DNA from: an uncultured Muribaculaceae bacterium
Lineage (GTDB): Bacteria; Bacteroidota; Bacteroidia; Bacteroidales; Muribaculaceae
Reading direction: 5' to 3'
Assembly: GCA_910576935.1 (NCBI GenBank)
Contig: CAJTKG010000003.1
Coordinates: 55,686-119,685, forward strand
Length of the DNA stretch: 64,000 nt
The notes under the pieces were generated by a model. It saw only the letters and a list, made by a program, of their open reading frames with translations, was not told where the DNA came from and did no database searches. The position numbers and the translations under genes are program-made. Positions 1 to 9,483 of this stretch are shown in pieces. Within the stretch, counting starts at the first letter, position 1. Each line of letters opens with the position of its first letter.

Positions 1-3000
1 TTGGCAACAAGCCATCCGGGAATATCTTCAGAGACGATTTCGACATCCGAAAGGTCGACTTTGATGTTGCTTCCGTTGACGATCAGTTCGATATATTCCT
101 GTTTTTCGAATAAGGATATCTGTTTTTGGTCAAGGGTCTGAAGCGCCGTGGCCGCAAGTTTCATCTGTTTGCCGAGTTTCGGACCGAGTTTCTTGAAATC
201 GGGTTTGACTCTCTTGACAAGAGAGCAATCTTCAGCTCCGACGATATTAAGTTCTTTGACGTTTACTTCTGTCAGAATAAGATTTGACATCAGTTCGATA
301 TCCTCACGCTGTCTGCTGTCAACGGCAGGTACCATAATGGCGCGAAGAGGCTGGCGTACTTTTAGGTTGCTCTTGCGGCGCAAAGACAATACCATCGATG
401 TGATGGTCTGGGCGAGTGCCATGCGTTCTTCGAGAGCTTTATCGATATACTTTTCGTCGGCAGTCGGGAAAAGGGCGAGGTGGACCGAGTTCTCTGTCGA
501 AGATTGAGTCAGATCTTGATACAGGCGGTCTGAGTAGAACGGAGCAACAGGAGCCATAAGCATGGCTACGGTTTTGAGACATTCATAAAGTGTCTGATAT
601 GCCGAGAGTTTGTCTTCAGACATGCCTCCACCCCAGAAACGCTTGCGGTTGAGACGTACATACCAGTTCGAGAGGTTGTCAATCACGAAATCATTGATGG
701 CTCTGGCCGCTTTGGTGGGCTCGAGATCTTCAAACGAATCATTGACTTGTTTTATGAGAGTATTCAGCAATGAAATGATCCAACGGTCAATTTCAGGACG
801 TTTTTCGACCGGGATCTGTTTGATGTCAGGATTAAAACCGTCGACATTGGCGTAAAGGGCAAAGAATGAATATGTGTTGGCAAGTGTCGAAAACAATTTT
901 CTTGATACTTCAACAACGCCGTCAGGATTGAATTTCAGATTGTCCCACGGTGCAGAATTGGCGATCATATACCATCGCAACGGGTCTGAGCCGAATTTTT
1001 CTATTGCCATGAACGGATCGACAGAGTTGCCGAGGCGTTTTGACATTTTGTCACCGTTTTTGTCAAGGACGAGACCGTTAGAGATAACCGATTTGAAAGC
1101 TTTGCCGTCGAATACCATGCCGGCGATGGCGTGTAGAGTGAAGAACCAACCGCGTGTCTGGTCGACGCCTTCTGCGATAAAGTCAGCCGGGAATACACGT
1201 CCGGAGTCGAAGGCTTCTTTGTTTTCAAAAGGATAATGGATCTGGGCATAAGGCATCGAGCCCGAGTCAAACCATACGTCGATAAGGTCAAGTTCGCGAC
1301 GCATGGGCTTTCCTGTCGGGGATACGAGTGTTATGTCGTCGACGTACGGGCGGTGCAGGTCTATAAGGTCGTAATTTTCTTTAGTATAGACACCTGGCTT
1401 GAATCCTTTGTCTTTATAAGGATTGGATTTCATGAAGCCGAGTTTGACCGAGCGTTCGATTTCATTATATAGTGTCTCGACGCTGTCGATGCATGTTTCT
1501 TCGCTGTTGTCTTCGGTGCGCCAGATCGGGAGCGGTGTGCCCCAATAGCGACTGCGGGAGAGATTCCAGTCCTGAAGGTTTTCAAGCCATTTGCCAAAAC
1601 GGCCGCTTCCGGTCGACGCCGGCTTCCATTTAATCTCTTCGTTAAGTGCTATAAGACGCTCGCGGGCAGCAGTAGTTCTTATAAACCAACTGTCAAGCGG
1701 ATAGTAGAGAACCGGTTTGTCTGTACGCCAGCAATGCGGATAACTGTGGACATGTTTCTCAATCTTGAAAACTTTGTCGTTTTGTTTGAGCCACATGCAA
1801 ATTTCGACGTCGAGAGTCTCGTCTGTCTCTTTTTTGGTCTCGTCGTAGGCATTTTTGACATACTTGCCGGCCCACTGACCGTAAAGCTCTACGTTGACAT
1901 TTTTAGCGACAAAATCCTTGTCAATGTCCTCGAGCCGATAAAGGCGTCCTTTCATATCGACCATGGGACGCTGGTTGCCATCTGCATCAATGAGCAGCAG
2001 CGGTGGTATATTGTTGAGCTTTGATACCCGAAGGTCGTCAGCGCCGAATGTACCGGCGATGTGTACTATGCCTGTACCATCCTCGGTTGACACATAGTCG
2101 CCGGGGATAATGCGGAAAGCGCCGGCGCCGGGATTCATCCACGGTATGAGCTGTTCATATTCGAGGCCGACAAGGTCAGTGCCCTTGACTGTCGTGACAA
2201 CTTTATATGGAATCAGTTTGTCACCTTTATTGTAGTCTTCAAGGGAGAGTTCGGCGGATTTGGGGTTGAAAACGCTGTTGAGTAGGGCCTTGGCTACGAC
2301 AACGGTGATCGGTTCGCTCGAGTAGGGATTGTATGTTCTGACGATGTCGTATTCAATGGCCGGGCCGACACACAGTGCGGTATTCGACGGCAATGTCCAT
2401 GGAGTTGTAGTCCACGCGAGATAATACGGACTCCCCCATCCTTTCATTTCCTCAGTCGGGTTAGTTGCGAGGAACTGGGCTATGCATGTCGTATCTTTTA
2501 CGTCTCTATAACAACCGGGTTGGTTAAGTTCATGAGAACTGAGCCCTGTGCCGGCAGCCGGAGAATACGGCTGAATTGTATATCCTTTATAGAGATAACC
2601 TTTTTTGTGAAGCTGAGCGAGAAGCCACCACAATGTTTCTATGTATCGGTTGTCGAAAGTTATATAGGGGTCTTTCATATCAACCCAATAGCCCATAGAC
2701 TCGGTGAGAGTCTCCCACTCTTTTGTGTATTTTAGGACTTCCTTGCGGCATGCGGCGTTGTAGTCATCGACTGAGATCTTATGACCGATGTCATCTTTTT
2801 TGATTCCCAATGCTTTTTCAACGCCAAGTTCTACCGGCAGACCGTGAGTGTCCCATCCTGCTTTACGTCTAACCTGAAAACCTTTCATTGTTTTATAACG
2901 GCAGACGATATCTTTGATCGTACGCGCCATAACGTGATGAATGCCGGGCATGCCATTGGCCGATGGGGGGCCTTCGTAGAAAACAAACGAGGGGCATCCT

Positions 3001-3110
3001 TCGCGTACTTTCATGCTTTTGTTAAACAAATCCGCTTCACGCCAACGGTTGAGCATCTCTTTATTGATATCAGAGAGATTGAAGCCGTTATATTCATTGA
3101 ATTTCTTCAT
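1..3110 (-). CDS. ileS: Isoleucyl-tRNA synthetase, 3' end outside window
   Basis: Class I aminoacyl-tRNA synthetase that charges tRNA-Ile in the cytoplasm. Reading the minus strand from the ATG at 3110 gives an uninterrupted frame of about 1036 codons that runs off the left edge. Near residue 50 is the HIGH-type site (PSANGMPGIHH). A CP1 editing domain with a threonine-rich TTTPWTLPSN segment follows. The KMSKR loop is at about residues 688-692, and a tRNA-binding helical domain comes after it. The family is about 1150 aa long in Bacteroidota, so roughly the last 100 residues are missing. A TATCTTTG -7 box on the minus strand (3146-3153) fits a short leader. The function is clear; only the end is cut by the window. 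Confidence 0.97.
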   Translation of the reverse strand, partial: MKKFNEYNGFNLSDINKEMLNRWREADLFNKSMKVREGCPSFVFYEGPPSANGMPGIHHVMARTIKDIVCRYKTMKGFQVRRKAGWDTHGLPVELGVEKALGIKKDDIGHKISVDDYNAACRKEVLKYTKEWETLTESMGYWVDMKDPYITFDNRYIETLWWLLAQLHKKGYLYKGYTIQPYSPAAGTGLSSHELNQPGCYRDVKDTTCIAQFLATNPTEEMKGWGSPYYLAWTTTPWTLPSNTALCVGPAIEYDIVRTYNPYSSEPITVVVAKALLNSVFNPKSAELSLEDYNKGDKLIPYKVVTTVKGTDLVGLEYEQLIPWMNPGAGAFRIIPGDYVSTEDGTGIVHIAGTFGADDLRVSKLNNIPPLLLIDADGNQRPMVDMKGRLYRLEDIDKDFVAKNVNVELYGQWAGKYVKNAYDETKKETDETLDVEICMWLKQNDKVFKIEKHVHSYPHCWRTDKPVLYYPLDSWFIRTTAARERLIALNEEIKWKPASTGSGRFGKWLENLQDWNLSRSRYWGTPLPIWRTEDNSEETCIDSVETLYNEIERSVKLGFMKSNPYKDKGFKPGVYTKENYDLIDLHRPYVDDITLVSPTGKPMRRELDLIDVWFDSGSMPYAQIHYPFENKEAFDSGRVFPADFIAEGVDQTRGWFFTLHAIAGMVFDGKAFKSVISNGLVLDKNGDKMSKRLGNSVDPFMAIEKFGSDPLRWYMIANSAPWDNLKFNPDGVVEVSRKLFSTLANTYSFFALYANVDGFNPDIKQIPVEKRPEIDRWIISLLNTLIKQVNDSFEDLEPTKAARAINDFVIDNLSNWYVRLNRKRFWGGGMSEDKLSAYQTLYECLKTVAMLMAPVAPFYSDRLYQDLTQSSTENSVHLALFPTADEKYIDKALEERMALAQTITSMVLSLRRKSNLKVRQPLRAIMVPAVDSRQREDIELMSNLILTEVNVKELNIVGAEDCSLVKRVKPDFKKLGPKLGKQMKLAATALQTLDQKQISLFEKQEYIELIVNGSNIKVDLSDVEIVSEDIPGWLVA

Positions 3111-3225
3111 ATTATTCTTATTTGGGGAGACTTTATAATTTCGCGCAAAGATAGCCAAAATCATCTGAAAATTAAAATTTCAGCCTTAATAACTTCACGC
3201 AACTGTTTTTTCATGGTGTACCGAT

Positions 3226-3260
3226 CTAAAAAATAAGGCCGCAAGATTTGCAGCCTTATT
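3226..3260 (-). terminator. Intrinsic terminator of tRNA-Arg
   Basis: On the minus strand, immediately after the tRNA, a 13-bp stem with one mismatch (AATAAGGC pairing with GCCTTATT, then inner pairs) closes a 3-nt loop and is followed by a run of Ts. It ends the tRNA transcript before the ileS promoter. Confidence 0.8.
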
Positions 3261-3261
3261 G

Positions 3262-3335
3262 TGACTCCTACAGGATTCAAACCTGTAACCTTCTGATCCG
3301 TAGTCAGATGCTCTATTCAGTTGAGCTAAGGAGCC
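3262..3335 (-). tRNA. tRNA-Arg(ACG)
   Basis: A 74-nt cloverleaf on the minus strand. The acceptor stem GGCTCCT pairs with AGGAGTC (one G-T pair), and the discriminator base is A. The anticodon stem TCTGA/TCAGA holds the loop CTACGGA, giving anticodon ACG, expected to be read as ICG by tRNA-Arg. The T-arm loop is TTTGAATC. The CCA end is not encoded. A promoter lies just upstream and a terminator just downstream, so it is a single-gene unit. Confidence 0.95.
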
Positions 3336-3360
3336 AAACGCTTTCTTGCGATTGCGAGTG

Positions 3361-3391
3361 CAAAGTTAATGCATTCTTATCAATTAACAAA
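3361..3391 (-). promoter_or_regulatory. Promoter of tRNA-Arg
   Basis: On the minus strand, TTTG (3391-3388), 19 bp, then TAACTTTG (3368-3361), matching the Bacteroidota -33/-7 consensus. The predicted transcript start is about 20 nt before the tRNA. Confidence 0.7.
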
Positions 3392-3521
3392 ATATTTTTG
3401 ACGCTTTTTTGTTTCAGTTTTTCTTTGATTAATATTAATAAGCTGAAAAATAACTTTTTAAATCATTAGATAAATTAAAAATCGCGTTTAAGCCATGGCT
3501 AAATCTCTATTCATTTTTTTA

Positions 3522-4751
3522 TCATAGATTCTGCTCGTTTTTAGCCTTTCTTGAAAAATTGAACAGATATATAAGAAACATGGCGGTTATCCACAACAGT
3601 GAAAGCCTGAGGTTTACACCACCGTCGTCGACAATAGTCATGTCATCAAGGAGTATACCTCCATCTGAATTGTCAAACAGGTCCGGACTGAAAGAGGTGA
3701 TATTACGTTTCCATACAATGCGTCGGTCAACAATATACACCAATGCGGTGTCACCGCGAGCCAGCATTTTGAGAGATGTATCGTCGGCCGTGAATATATC
3801 GACATCGATAGCCGCGAGATTGCGCCATTTCTCGACGCCATCGGCATCTGTAGCGAGTATGGCGATCATTTCCCCGCCTTCATGTTTTATGAAATCGGCA
3901 AACTGCATCACCAGACGTGAGCGATAGAGGTAGCCAGCACCGGGGTCATTGACTATCAGCAACAACAGAGGATCGTCAGACGCAAGCATCTCCGTCGCAT
4001 CGTCGTAGCCGTCAAAAACGGCAAAAGTATTATCGTTGGCCATATCTGTTTTGTCAATACGCCTGACAAATGTCCACGTACTGTCAGGAAGGCTATCTAT
4101 GCTATATTCACGTTCTTCGCCGTTTTTCGAATAGATAAATACTATATCAGGATTATCGTCATCAGATTCGGGCGGGAAAATCGTACCTGTTTTAAATGGT
4201 CTGAAGTCTACGATGGGCTGGTATCTGTAGCCGATAAATGAGACGGCGGCGACAAACGCCAGTGAAACAGCAACCGTCTGCCATTGCAATGAGTGACGGT
4301 AGAGGCCTTTTATATGAGTATTGTATTTAATGAGATATATTATAAGCACCGAAAGCACAATATTTTTTAGGAAGGTGACTGTGTTCGATACAATAATAAA
4401 ATCGCCGAAGCATCCGCAATCGGGGACGGGATTGGCGATAGCTATATAGGCTGTCAATGGCAGCATTACGGCCATAAATCCGGCTGCTGTCATTACAGAC
4501 AGACGACGCCAACAGCCTGTGGCGATAAGAACGCCTGTGATAAATTCGGTTATCGAAAGGCTTATAGCCCCTGTAAGCGTTATTTCACGAGCGACGTCAA
4601 TTGACCATACTGCCAGATACTCTTCTATCTTATAAATAAAACCCCACGGGTCCACGGCCTTGGCCCAGCCGGAAACCACGAATGTCAGGCCAACGACGAT
4701 TCGTGCGAGCCAGACACATGTTTTGAAAAGTAAAAATTTGCGTTCAGACAT
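3522..4751 (-). CDS. DoxX/MauE-type membrane protein with C-terminal thioredoxin-like domain
   Basis: A 409-aa inner-membrane protein. The first 160 residues form a four-helix DoxX/MauE-like unit with the family signature PDCGCFG near residue 113. After another membrane segment there is a soluble, presumably periplasmic, domain of about 200 residues whose second half resembles a thioredoxin fold (LVNDPGAGY start, ...ALVYIVDRRIVWK near the end) but has no CxxC pair. A final membrane helix and a basic tail close the protein. It resembles the Bacteroides BT_3928 family as I remember it. Its start overlaps the end of the DUF1599 gene by 8 bp, so the two are translated from one message. MauE relatives help disulfide chemistry; the actual role here is unknown. 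Confidence 0.75.
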   Translation of the reverse strand: MSERKFLLFKTCVWLARIVVGLTFVVSGWAKAVDPWGFIYKIEEYLAVWSIDVAREITLTGAISLSITEFITGVLIATGCWRRLSVMTAAGFMAVMLPLTAYIAIANPVPDCGCFGDFIIVSNTVTFLKNIVLSVLIIYLIKYNTHIKGLYRHSLQWQTVAVSLAFVAAVSFIGYRYQPIVDFRPFKTGTIFPPESDDDNPDIVFIYSKNGEEREYSIDSLPDSTWTFVRRIDKTDMANDNTFAVFDGYDDATEMLASDDPLLLLIVNDPGAGYLYRSRLVMQFADFIKHEGGEMIAILATDADGVEKWRNLAAIDVDIFTADDTSLKMLARGDTALVYIVDRRIVWKRNITSFSPDLFDNSDGGILLDDMTIVDDGGVNLRLSLLWITAMFLIYLFNFSRKAKNEQNL

Positions 4752-5286
4752 TTTCGGTCAATTTGATGATGCCGAAGACGGCATAGTTGACCATATCCAT
4801 GTAATTGGCGTCGATACCTTCGGAGACGAGGGTCTGACCGCAATGGTCTTCAATCTCTTTGGTACGCTCGATTTTCATTAATATCAGATCGGTATACGAC
4901 AGCACCCGCATCATGCGCCAAGCCTCGTCATAGTCATGGTTTTTGGCGAGCATAAGTGTGCGCGCTTCGTCGACATAACGGTCATATAGATCGATGGCAA
5001 GATTGATATCGATGTCTTTTGTGTCTGATGCGCCGAGTTTAAGTTGTATGAGGCCGATGATGCCATAGTTGACGATGGCTATGAATTCGGGCAATATGCC
5101 CTCGCCTACGGCAGAGCATCCTTTGGTTTCGAGCGAGCGGATACGTTTGGCTTTGATGAATATCTGGTCTGTGACTGCTGCCGGTCTCAGTATTCGCCAC
5201 GACGGGCCGTAATCGGCAAGCTTTGCAGTGAATACTTTGCGGCATAATGCCAGTGCACTGTCAAACTGTTGAGTGGTATCAGTCAT
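4744..5286 (-). CDS. DUF1599 domain protein
   Basis: A 180-aa soluble protein made of two similar helical halves: a segment with K-x-x-DYGPSWR near residue 24 and a second with KNHDYDEAWRMMR near residue 118, each followed by an aspartate/isoleucine-rich helix (TDLILMKIER) and a NYAVFGIIKL-type helix. This internal duplication fits DUF1599. No catalytic residues are obvious and no biochemical role is established to my knowledge. It is the first gene of a two-gene unit with the DoxX-like gene. A minus-strand TACCTTTG box at 5328-5335 is the likely -7 element, giving a leader of about 40 nt. Confidence 0.8.
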   Translation of the reverse strand: MTDTTQQFDSALALCRKVFTAKLADYGPSWRILRPAAVTDQIFIKAKRIRSLETKGCSAVGEGILPEFIAIVNYGIIGLIQLKLGASDTKDIDINLAIDLYDRYVDEARTLMLAKNHDYDEAWRMMRVLSYTDLILMKIERTKEIEDHCGQTLVSEGIDANYMDMVNYAVFGIIKLTENV

Positions 5287-5327
5287 ATCTGTTGTATCGT
5301 TTAAGTTGTTGTGGTTTACATTTATTG

Positions 5328-5335
5328 CAAAGGTA
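5328..5335 (-). promoter_or_regulatory. -7 box for DUF1599-DoxX unit
   Basis: TACCTTTG on the minus strand. It abuts the T-run of the upstream TPR gene terminator, so termination and initiation signals are packed together. No clear -33 element. Confidence 0.5.
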
Positions 5336-5372
5336 TAAAAAAACCAGCAAAGCCCGGCTTTTATGACCGGGC
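5336..5372 (-). terminator. Terminator of the TPR gene
   Basis: On the minus strand, AGCCCGG pairs with CCGGGCT around a 9-nt loop, followed after a few bases by a run of seven Ts. It lies 25 bp after the TPR stop codon. Confidence 0.8.
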
Positions 5373-5396
5373 TCTGCCAAAAATGTTTGTTATGAC

Positions 5397-6617
5397 TTAT
5401 TTGTTAAGTCTGTCCTGAGTATATTTGAGTTTTTCTTCGTCTTTGAGGTTGTAATAAACATTCTCAAGATACTTCAAGGCGATTGTGTAATTTTCGTCTA
5501 TGTTGTAAGCTCTTTCAAGATAATCGGCTGCCTCGTTGAAGAGAGGTCGGATATTTTCGTTGAAGTATGCTTCGATCTGTGTGGGATCTGAGGGTGCTTT
5601 GTCGCTGATCTCATATGCGTCTTCGCAAAGGGCTTTGCCGTAATTGAAGAGGGCGTCTTTGCTGTACGGGTCGAGTTCGATTGCTTTAGCATAAGCTTTT
5701 TTTGCTTCGGCACGTTTGCCGTCGTTGTCATAGATGACGCCGAGAACCATATGATATTGTGCGTTTTCGGGATTGGCTGCGATAGCTTCATTGATGGCAT
5801 CGAAAGCTTTCTGATAGTCTTTCTTCTGAAGATAGTCGTTGATGATAATACCGATATACGAGGGTTCTTCTTTGCCGTAGATGGGCAGAGCCTCTTTGGC
5901 GAGTTCGAGAGCGGTAGCGCTGTCGGGGATCTGCGAAGCTACGCCAATGGCATAGTTATATGTATCCTTGTCGTTGTGTCCCAGAGCTATCGATGTTTTG
6001 AATGCTTTAAGAGCTTTGGGGAGGTTTTCGCCTTGCCAGGCGGCAATACCCTGATTGAAAGTGATGTCACCCATCAGTGTAGAATCGACATTTGCGATGT
6101 CTTTTCGGTAGGCGGGATTGGCGTACATGTCAACCATGACCTGCCATACATCATAGGCGTCGTTATAACGCTGATTGTTATAGAATGTTGCGCCGGCACC
6201 GCTGAAATCACCGAAGTGGCCTGCAAGTGTAGAAACTATTTCTTTTGAATATTTGGGCTTGATCTTGCCTTTTTCGTTAGGAACCGAGTCGAGGGGAAGA
6301 GCTTTCACATAATAGTTGTAACCGTCAAGAAGAGCCTCGGCCATCTTAAGTTCGCCGTTTTCGGGGAGCTTATTGAAAGCTTTGAGACCAAGCAGATGGT
6401 CATAGCATTTGAACGCTGCCTTACCGGGAATATACCAGGTCTGTGCGAGGCCCGAAGTTTCGGGGTTAGTCAGAGCGGGAGTGATGAGTTCTACAACAGG
6501 TTTGTAGTTGTCATCAGAACTTTTCATGGCCTTTTCAGCCTCTTTAACTACAGACATTTGAGCTGAAGCCGTAAGGCCGGCGAGAATGCCTGCACCAATA
6601 AGGATGATTTTTTTCAT
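5397..6617 (-). CDS. Secreted tetratricopeptide-repeat protein
   Basis: A 406-aa protein with a signal peptide (MKKIILIGAG... cut after TASAQ, about residue 20), so it is exported to the periplasm. The rest is helical, with tetratricopeptide units; the clearest is around residues 270-340 (NPENAQYHMVLGVIYDNDG and the next repeat ending AIELDPYSKDALFNYGKAL). There is no lipobox and no enzymatic motif. TPR proteins serve as protein-binding scaffolds; the partner is not evident here. It follows gyrA by 40 bp on the same strand and ends at a strong hairpin, so it may be read from the gyrA transcript. Such long TPR proteins next to gyrA are, from memory, common in Bacteroidales. Confidence 0.85.
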   Translation of the reverse strand: MKKIILIGAGILAGLTASAQMSVVKEAEKAMKSSDDNYKPVVELITPALTNPETSGLAQTWYIPGKAAFKCYDHLLGLKAFNKLPENGELKMAEALLDGYNYYVKALPLDSVPNEKGKIKPKYSKEIVSTLAGHFGDFSGAGATFYNNQRYNDAYDVWQVMVDMYANPAYRKDIANVDSTLMGDITFNQGIAAWQGENLPKALKAFKTSIALGHNDKDTYNYAIGVASQIPDSATALELAKEALPIYGKEEPSYIGIIINDYLQKKDYQKAFDAINEAIAANPENAQYHMVLGVIYDNDGKRAEAKKAYAKAIELDPYSKDALFNYGKALCEDAYEISDKAPSDPTQIEAYFNENIRPLFNEAADYLERAYNIDENYTIALKYLENVYYNLKDEEKLKYTQDRLNK

Positions 6618-6657
6618 AACATTTAATCGTTAGAATATTGATAGATAATTATTGTTT

Positions 6658-9219
6658 TCAATCGTTTGGCTGTTCTTCGTTGTCATCTTCGGGTTCGTTG
6701 GCGTCGATGTCTGCTTCATCGTCAACGATATCAGGGAGGACCTCGCCTTCAATAACCTCGACAACCTCTTCTTCGGGATCGGCGTCAACACAACATACCG
6801 AGGCTATGACGTCGTTGCGTTTGTCAAGGTTGATAAGCTTAACGCCTTGTGTCGCACGACCCATCACACGAATATCGGCAACATGGATGCGAAGGGTGAT
6901 GCCCGACTTGTTGATGATGACGAGATCTTTGTCGTCGTTGACGCTCTTGAAAGCGACAAGAAGACCGGTCTTGTCTGAGATATTCATGGTCTTGACGCCT
7001 TTGCCTCCACGATTGGTGACGCGATAGCCGTCGAGGAGCGAACGTTTGCCGAATCCTTTTTCAGAGATTACCATGACGTTGTCTTCTGACTCGGAACCCA
7101 TGGCTATAAGTCCGATTATCTCATCATCACCGCCATCAAGTCTCATTCCTCTAACACCCGTCGATACACGACCCATGGCTCTGAGTTTTGATTCATGGAA
7201 GCGTATGGCGCGACCGTTACGGTTAGCCATTAATATTTCAGAGTTGCCATCTGTGAGCTCTACGCCGATAAGACGGTCATCTTCTCTGATAATCAATGCC
7301 TTTTTGCCTTTGGAAAGCACACGGGCATATTCGGCGAGAAGGGTTTTCTTTACAATGCCGTTTTTGGTTGCGAAAACGAGGTAATGCGAATTTATAAATT
7401 CGCTGTCGTCGAGCTGTTTGCATCGTATGTAGGCGTTTACCTGATCACCGGGTTCGATTTCGAGCAAATTCTGGAGCGCGCGGCCTTTACTGTTCTTGGC
7501 TCCTTCGGGAAGCTCATAGACTTTCATCTTATAGACCAGACCACGGTCGGTGAAGAACAACATAGTGTTGTGCATCGATGCCGGATAGATGTGCTCGATG
7601 AAGTCTTCGTCGCGGGTATCACTGCCTTTAGCTCCCACGCCACCGCGATTTTGTGCTCTGAATTCGCTCAGTGGAGTGCGTTTGATATATCCGAGATGTG
7701 AGATGGTGATAATCATCTCATCGTCGGCATAGAAGTCTTCAGCATTGAAATCGCCTGCGGTATAGTCGATGACGGTGCGGCGCTCGTCTCCATATTGAGC
7801 CTTGACTGCCTCAAGTTCCTCGCGTATGACGCGGCGGCACTCGGCCGGATCAGACAGGATGAGTTCGAGTCGTGCGATCTCTGCCATAATCTTCTCGTAA
7901 TCGGCCTCGAGTTTGCCTTGCTCAAGTTGAGTGAGGCTTTTAAGACGCATGTCGACGATTGCCTGTGTCTGTACGTCGACGAGTTCAAATCGTTCGGCAA
8001 GTCTTGCCTTGGCCTGCTCCGTATCGTCGGATGAGCGGATGATATGAATGACCTCGTCTATATTCTGTGAGGCAATAATCAGACCCCGAAGTATCAAGGC
8101 GCGTTCGCGGGCTTTGTTAAGTTCGAACTGTGTGCGTCTGATGACCACTTCATGACGGTGGTCGATAAAGGCCGAAATGATTTGCTTGATATTCAATGTG
8201 CAAGGGCGACCGTTCACGAGAGCCACATTGTTGACGCTAAACGATGCCTGCATCTGTGTCATCTTGTAAAGTTTATTCAGCACAACGTTGGCGTTGGCGT
8301 CGCTTTTGAGCTTGATGACGATGCGCATGCCTTTATAGTCGGTCTCGTCATTGATGTCGGCGATGCCGTCGAGTTTTTTCTCGTTTACGAGGTCGGCGAT
8401 ATATTTGATCAGTTCGGCTTTGTTGACACCGTAGGGAATTTCGGTCACAATGATCGACTCATGGTTTGCCTCTGATTCGATCTCGGCCTTAGCACGTATT
8501 ATAATGCGTCCGCGGCCGGTCTCATAAGCGTCTTTGACTCCGTTATAGCCATATATTATGCCACCAGTCGGGAAATCGGGGGCTGTTATATATTTCATGA
8601 TTTCGGGAATCGTGAGCTCGGGGTTTTCGAGAAGAGCTACAGAAGCGTCAATAGACTCGGAAAGGTTGTGAGGAGGCATATTTGTCGCCATACCGACAGC
8701 GATACCTGAGGCTCCGTTGACAAGGAGATTCGGGAAACGTGTCGGCAGGACGATCGGTTCGCGGCGCGAGTTGTCATAGTTGGGTTGAAAATCGACTGTG
8801 TCTGAATCGATGTCGGCAAGCATTTCCTCGCCCATTTTAGAAAGGCGCACTTCGGTATAACGCATAGCAGCAGGGGGATCGCCATCGACTGAGCCGAAGT
8901 TGCCGTGACCGTCAACAAGAGTATATCTCAATGACCAGTCCTGAGCCATACGCACAACAGTGCCATAAATAGATGAGTCACCGTGTGGGTGATACTTACC
9001 CATCACTTCTCCGACACAATTTGCCGATTTTTTATGGGGCTTATCGCTGTTATTACCCATTTCGTTCATTCCGAACAGCACTCGGCGGTGTACAGGCTTC
9101 ATACCGTCACGTACATCGGGGAGCGCTCTCGACACTATTACCGACATCGAATAGTCGATATAGGCCGATTTCATCTCATTTTCGATATTGATCTTTAATA
9201 TACGATCGTCTTCAATCAT
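6658..9219 (-). CDS. gyrA: DNA gyrase subunit A
   Basis: The 853-aa breakage-reunion subunit of the type II topoisomerase that introduces negative supercoils. The N-terminal winged-helix domain carries the catalytic tyrosine Y121 in AAMRYTEVRL. The quinolone-determining region reads HPHGDSSIYGT (residues 77-87), with Ser82 at the E. coli Ser83 position and Gly86 at the Asp87 position. The C-terminal beta-pinwheel contains a GyrA-box-like QNRGGVG and ends in a very acidic tail (about 35 residues rich in D/E). Length is normal. It is transcribed away from clpC; a TATCTTTG box on the minus strand at 9307-9314 is the probable promoter. Confidence 0.97.
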   Translation of the reverse strand: MIEDDRILKINIENEMKSAYIDYSMSVIVSRALPDVRDGMKPVHRRVLFGMNEMGNNSDKPHKKSANCVGEVMGKYHPHGDSSIYGTVVRMAQDWSLRYTLVDGHGNFGSVDGDPPAAMRYTEVRLSKMGEEMLADIDSDTVDFQPNYDNSRREPIVLPTRFPNLLVNGASGIAVGMATNMPPHNLSESIDASVALLENPELTIPEIMKYITAPDFPTGGIIYGYNGVKDAYETGRGRIIIRAKAEIESEANHESIIVTEIPYGVNKAELIKYIADLVNEKKLDGIADINDETDYKGMRIVIKLKSDANANVVLNKLYKMTQMQASFSVNNVALVNGRPCTLNIKQIISAFIDHRHEVVIRRTQFELNKARERALILRGLIIASQNIDEVIHIIRSSDDTEQAKARLAERFELVDVQTQAIVDMRLKSLTQLEQGKLEADYEKIMAEIARLELILSDPAECRRVIREELEAVKAQYGDERRTVIDYTAGDFNAEDFYADDEMIITISHLGYIKRTPLSEFRAQNRGGVGAKGSDTRDEDFIEHIYPASMHNTMLFFTDRGLVYKMKVYELPEGAKNSKGRALQNLLEIEPGDQVNAYIRCKQLDDSEFINSHYLVFATKNGIVKKTLLAEYARVLSKGKKALIIREDDRLIGVELTDGNSEILMANRNGRAIRFHESKLRAMGRVSTGVRGMRLDGGDDEIIGLIAMGSESEDNVMVISEKGFGKRSLLDGYRVTNRGGKGVKTMNISDKTGLLVAFKSVNDDKDLVIINKSGITLRIHVADIRVMGRATQGVKLINLDKRNDVIASVCCVDADPEEEVVEVIEGEVLPDIVDDEADIDANEPEDDNEEQPND

Positions 9220-9306
9220 GATTATGTTTTCTGTAAATTAATCGTTTAGGCGTAGTTTGCACCGGAGCAATGGACCGATAGCAAAATATTCCGCATAAAT
9301 ATCATA

Positions 9307-9344
9307 CAAAGATACTGTTTTTTCTTGAAAAAAATGTATCTTTG
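9307..9344. promoter_or_regulatory. Back-to-back -7 boxes between gyrA and clpC
   Basis: CAAAGATAC at 9307-9315 and its exact inverse GTATCTTTG at 9336-9344, separated by 20 bp of A/T-rich sequence. Read outward they are two TATCTTTG -7 elements, one for gyrA (minus) and one for clpC (plus, about 135-nt leader). Neither has a clear TTTG at the usual distance, and each upstream element would fall in the other promoter. Confidence 0.5.
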
Positions 9345-9483
9345 AACAATTCAAAGCAAAAAAATCTTTATTTATATAATGTATGGTGTTGCCAAAACAT
9401 TATTGGCATAATCTTTGCTGACTATCATTTCAGATTATATTAATATCGGACATTAAAACAAACGACGAAAGTTAATAAATTAG

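Noticed and set aside
148..3469. Plus-strand frames of 60-150 codons in the first 3.5 kb
   Set aside because: They lie opposite the uninterrupted ileS frame or across the tRNA gene.
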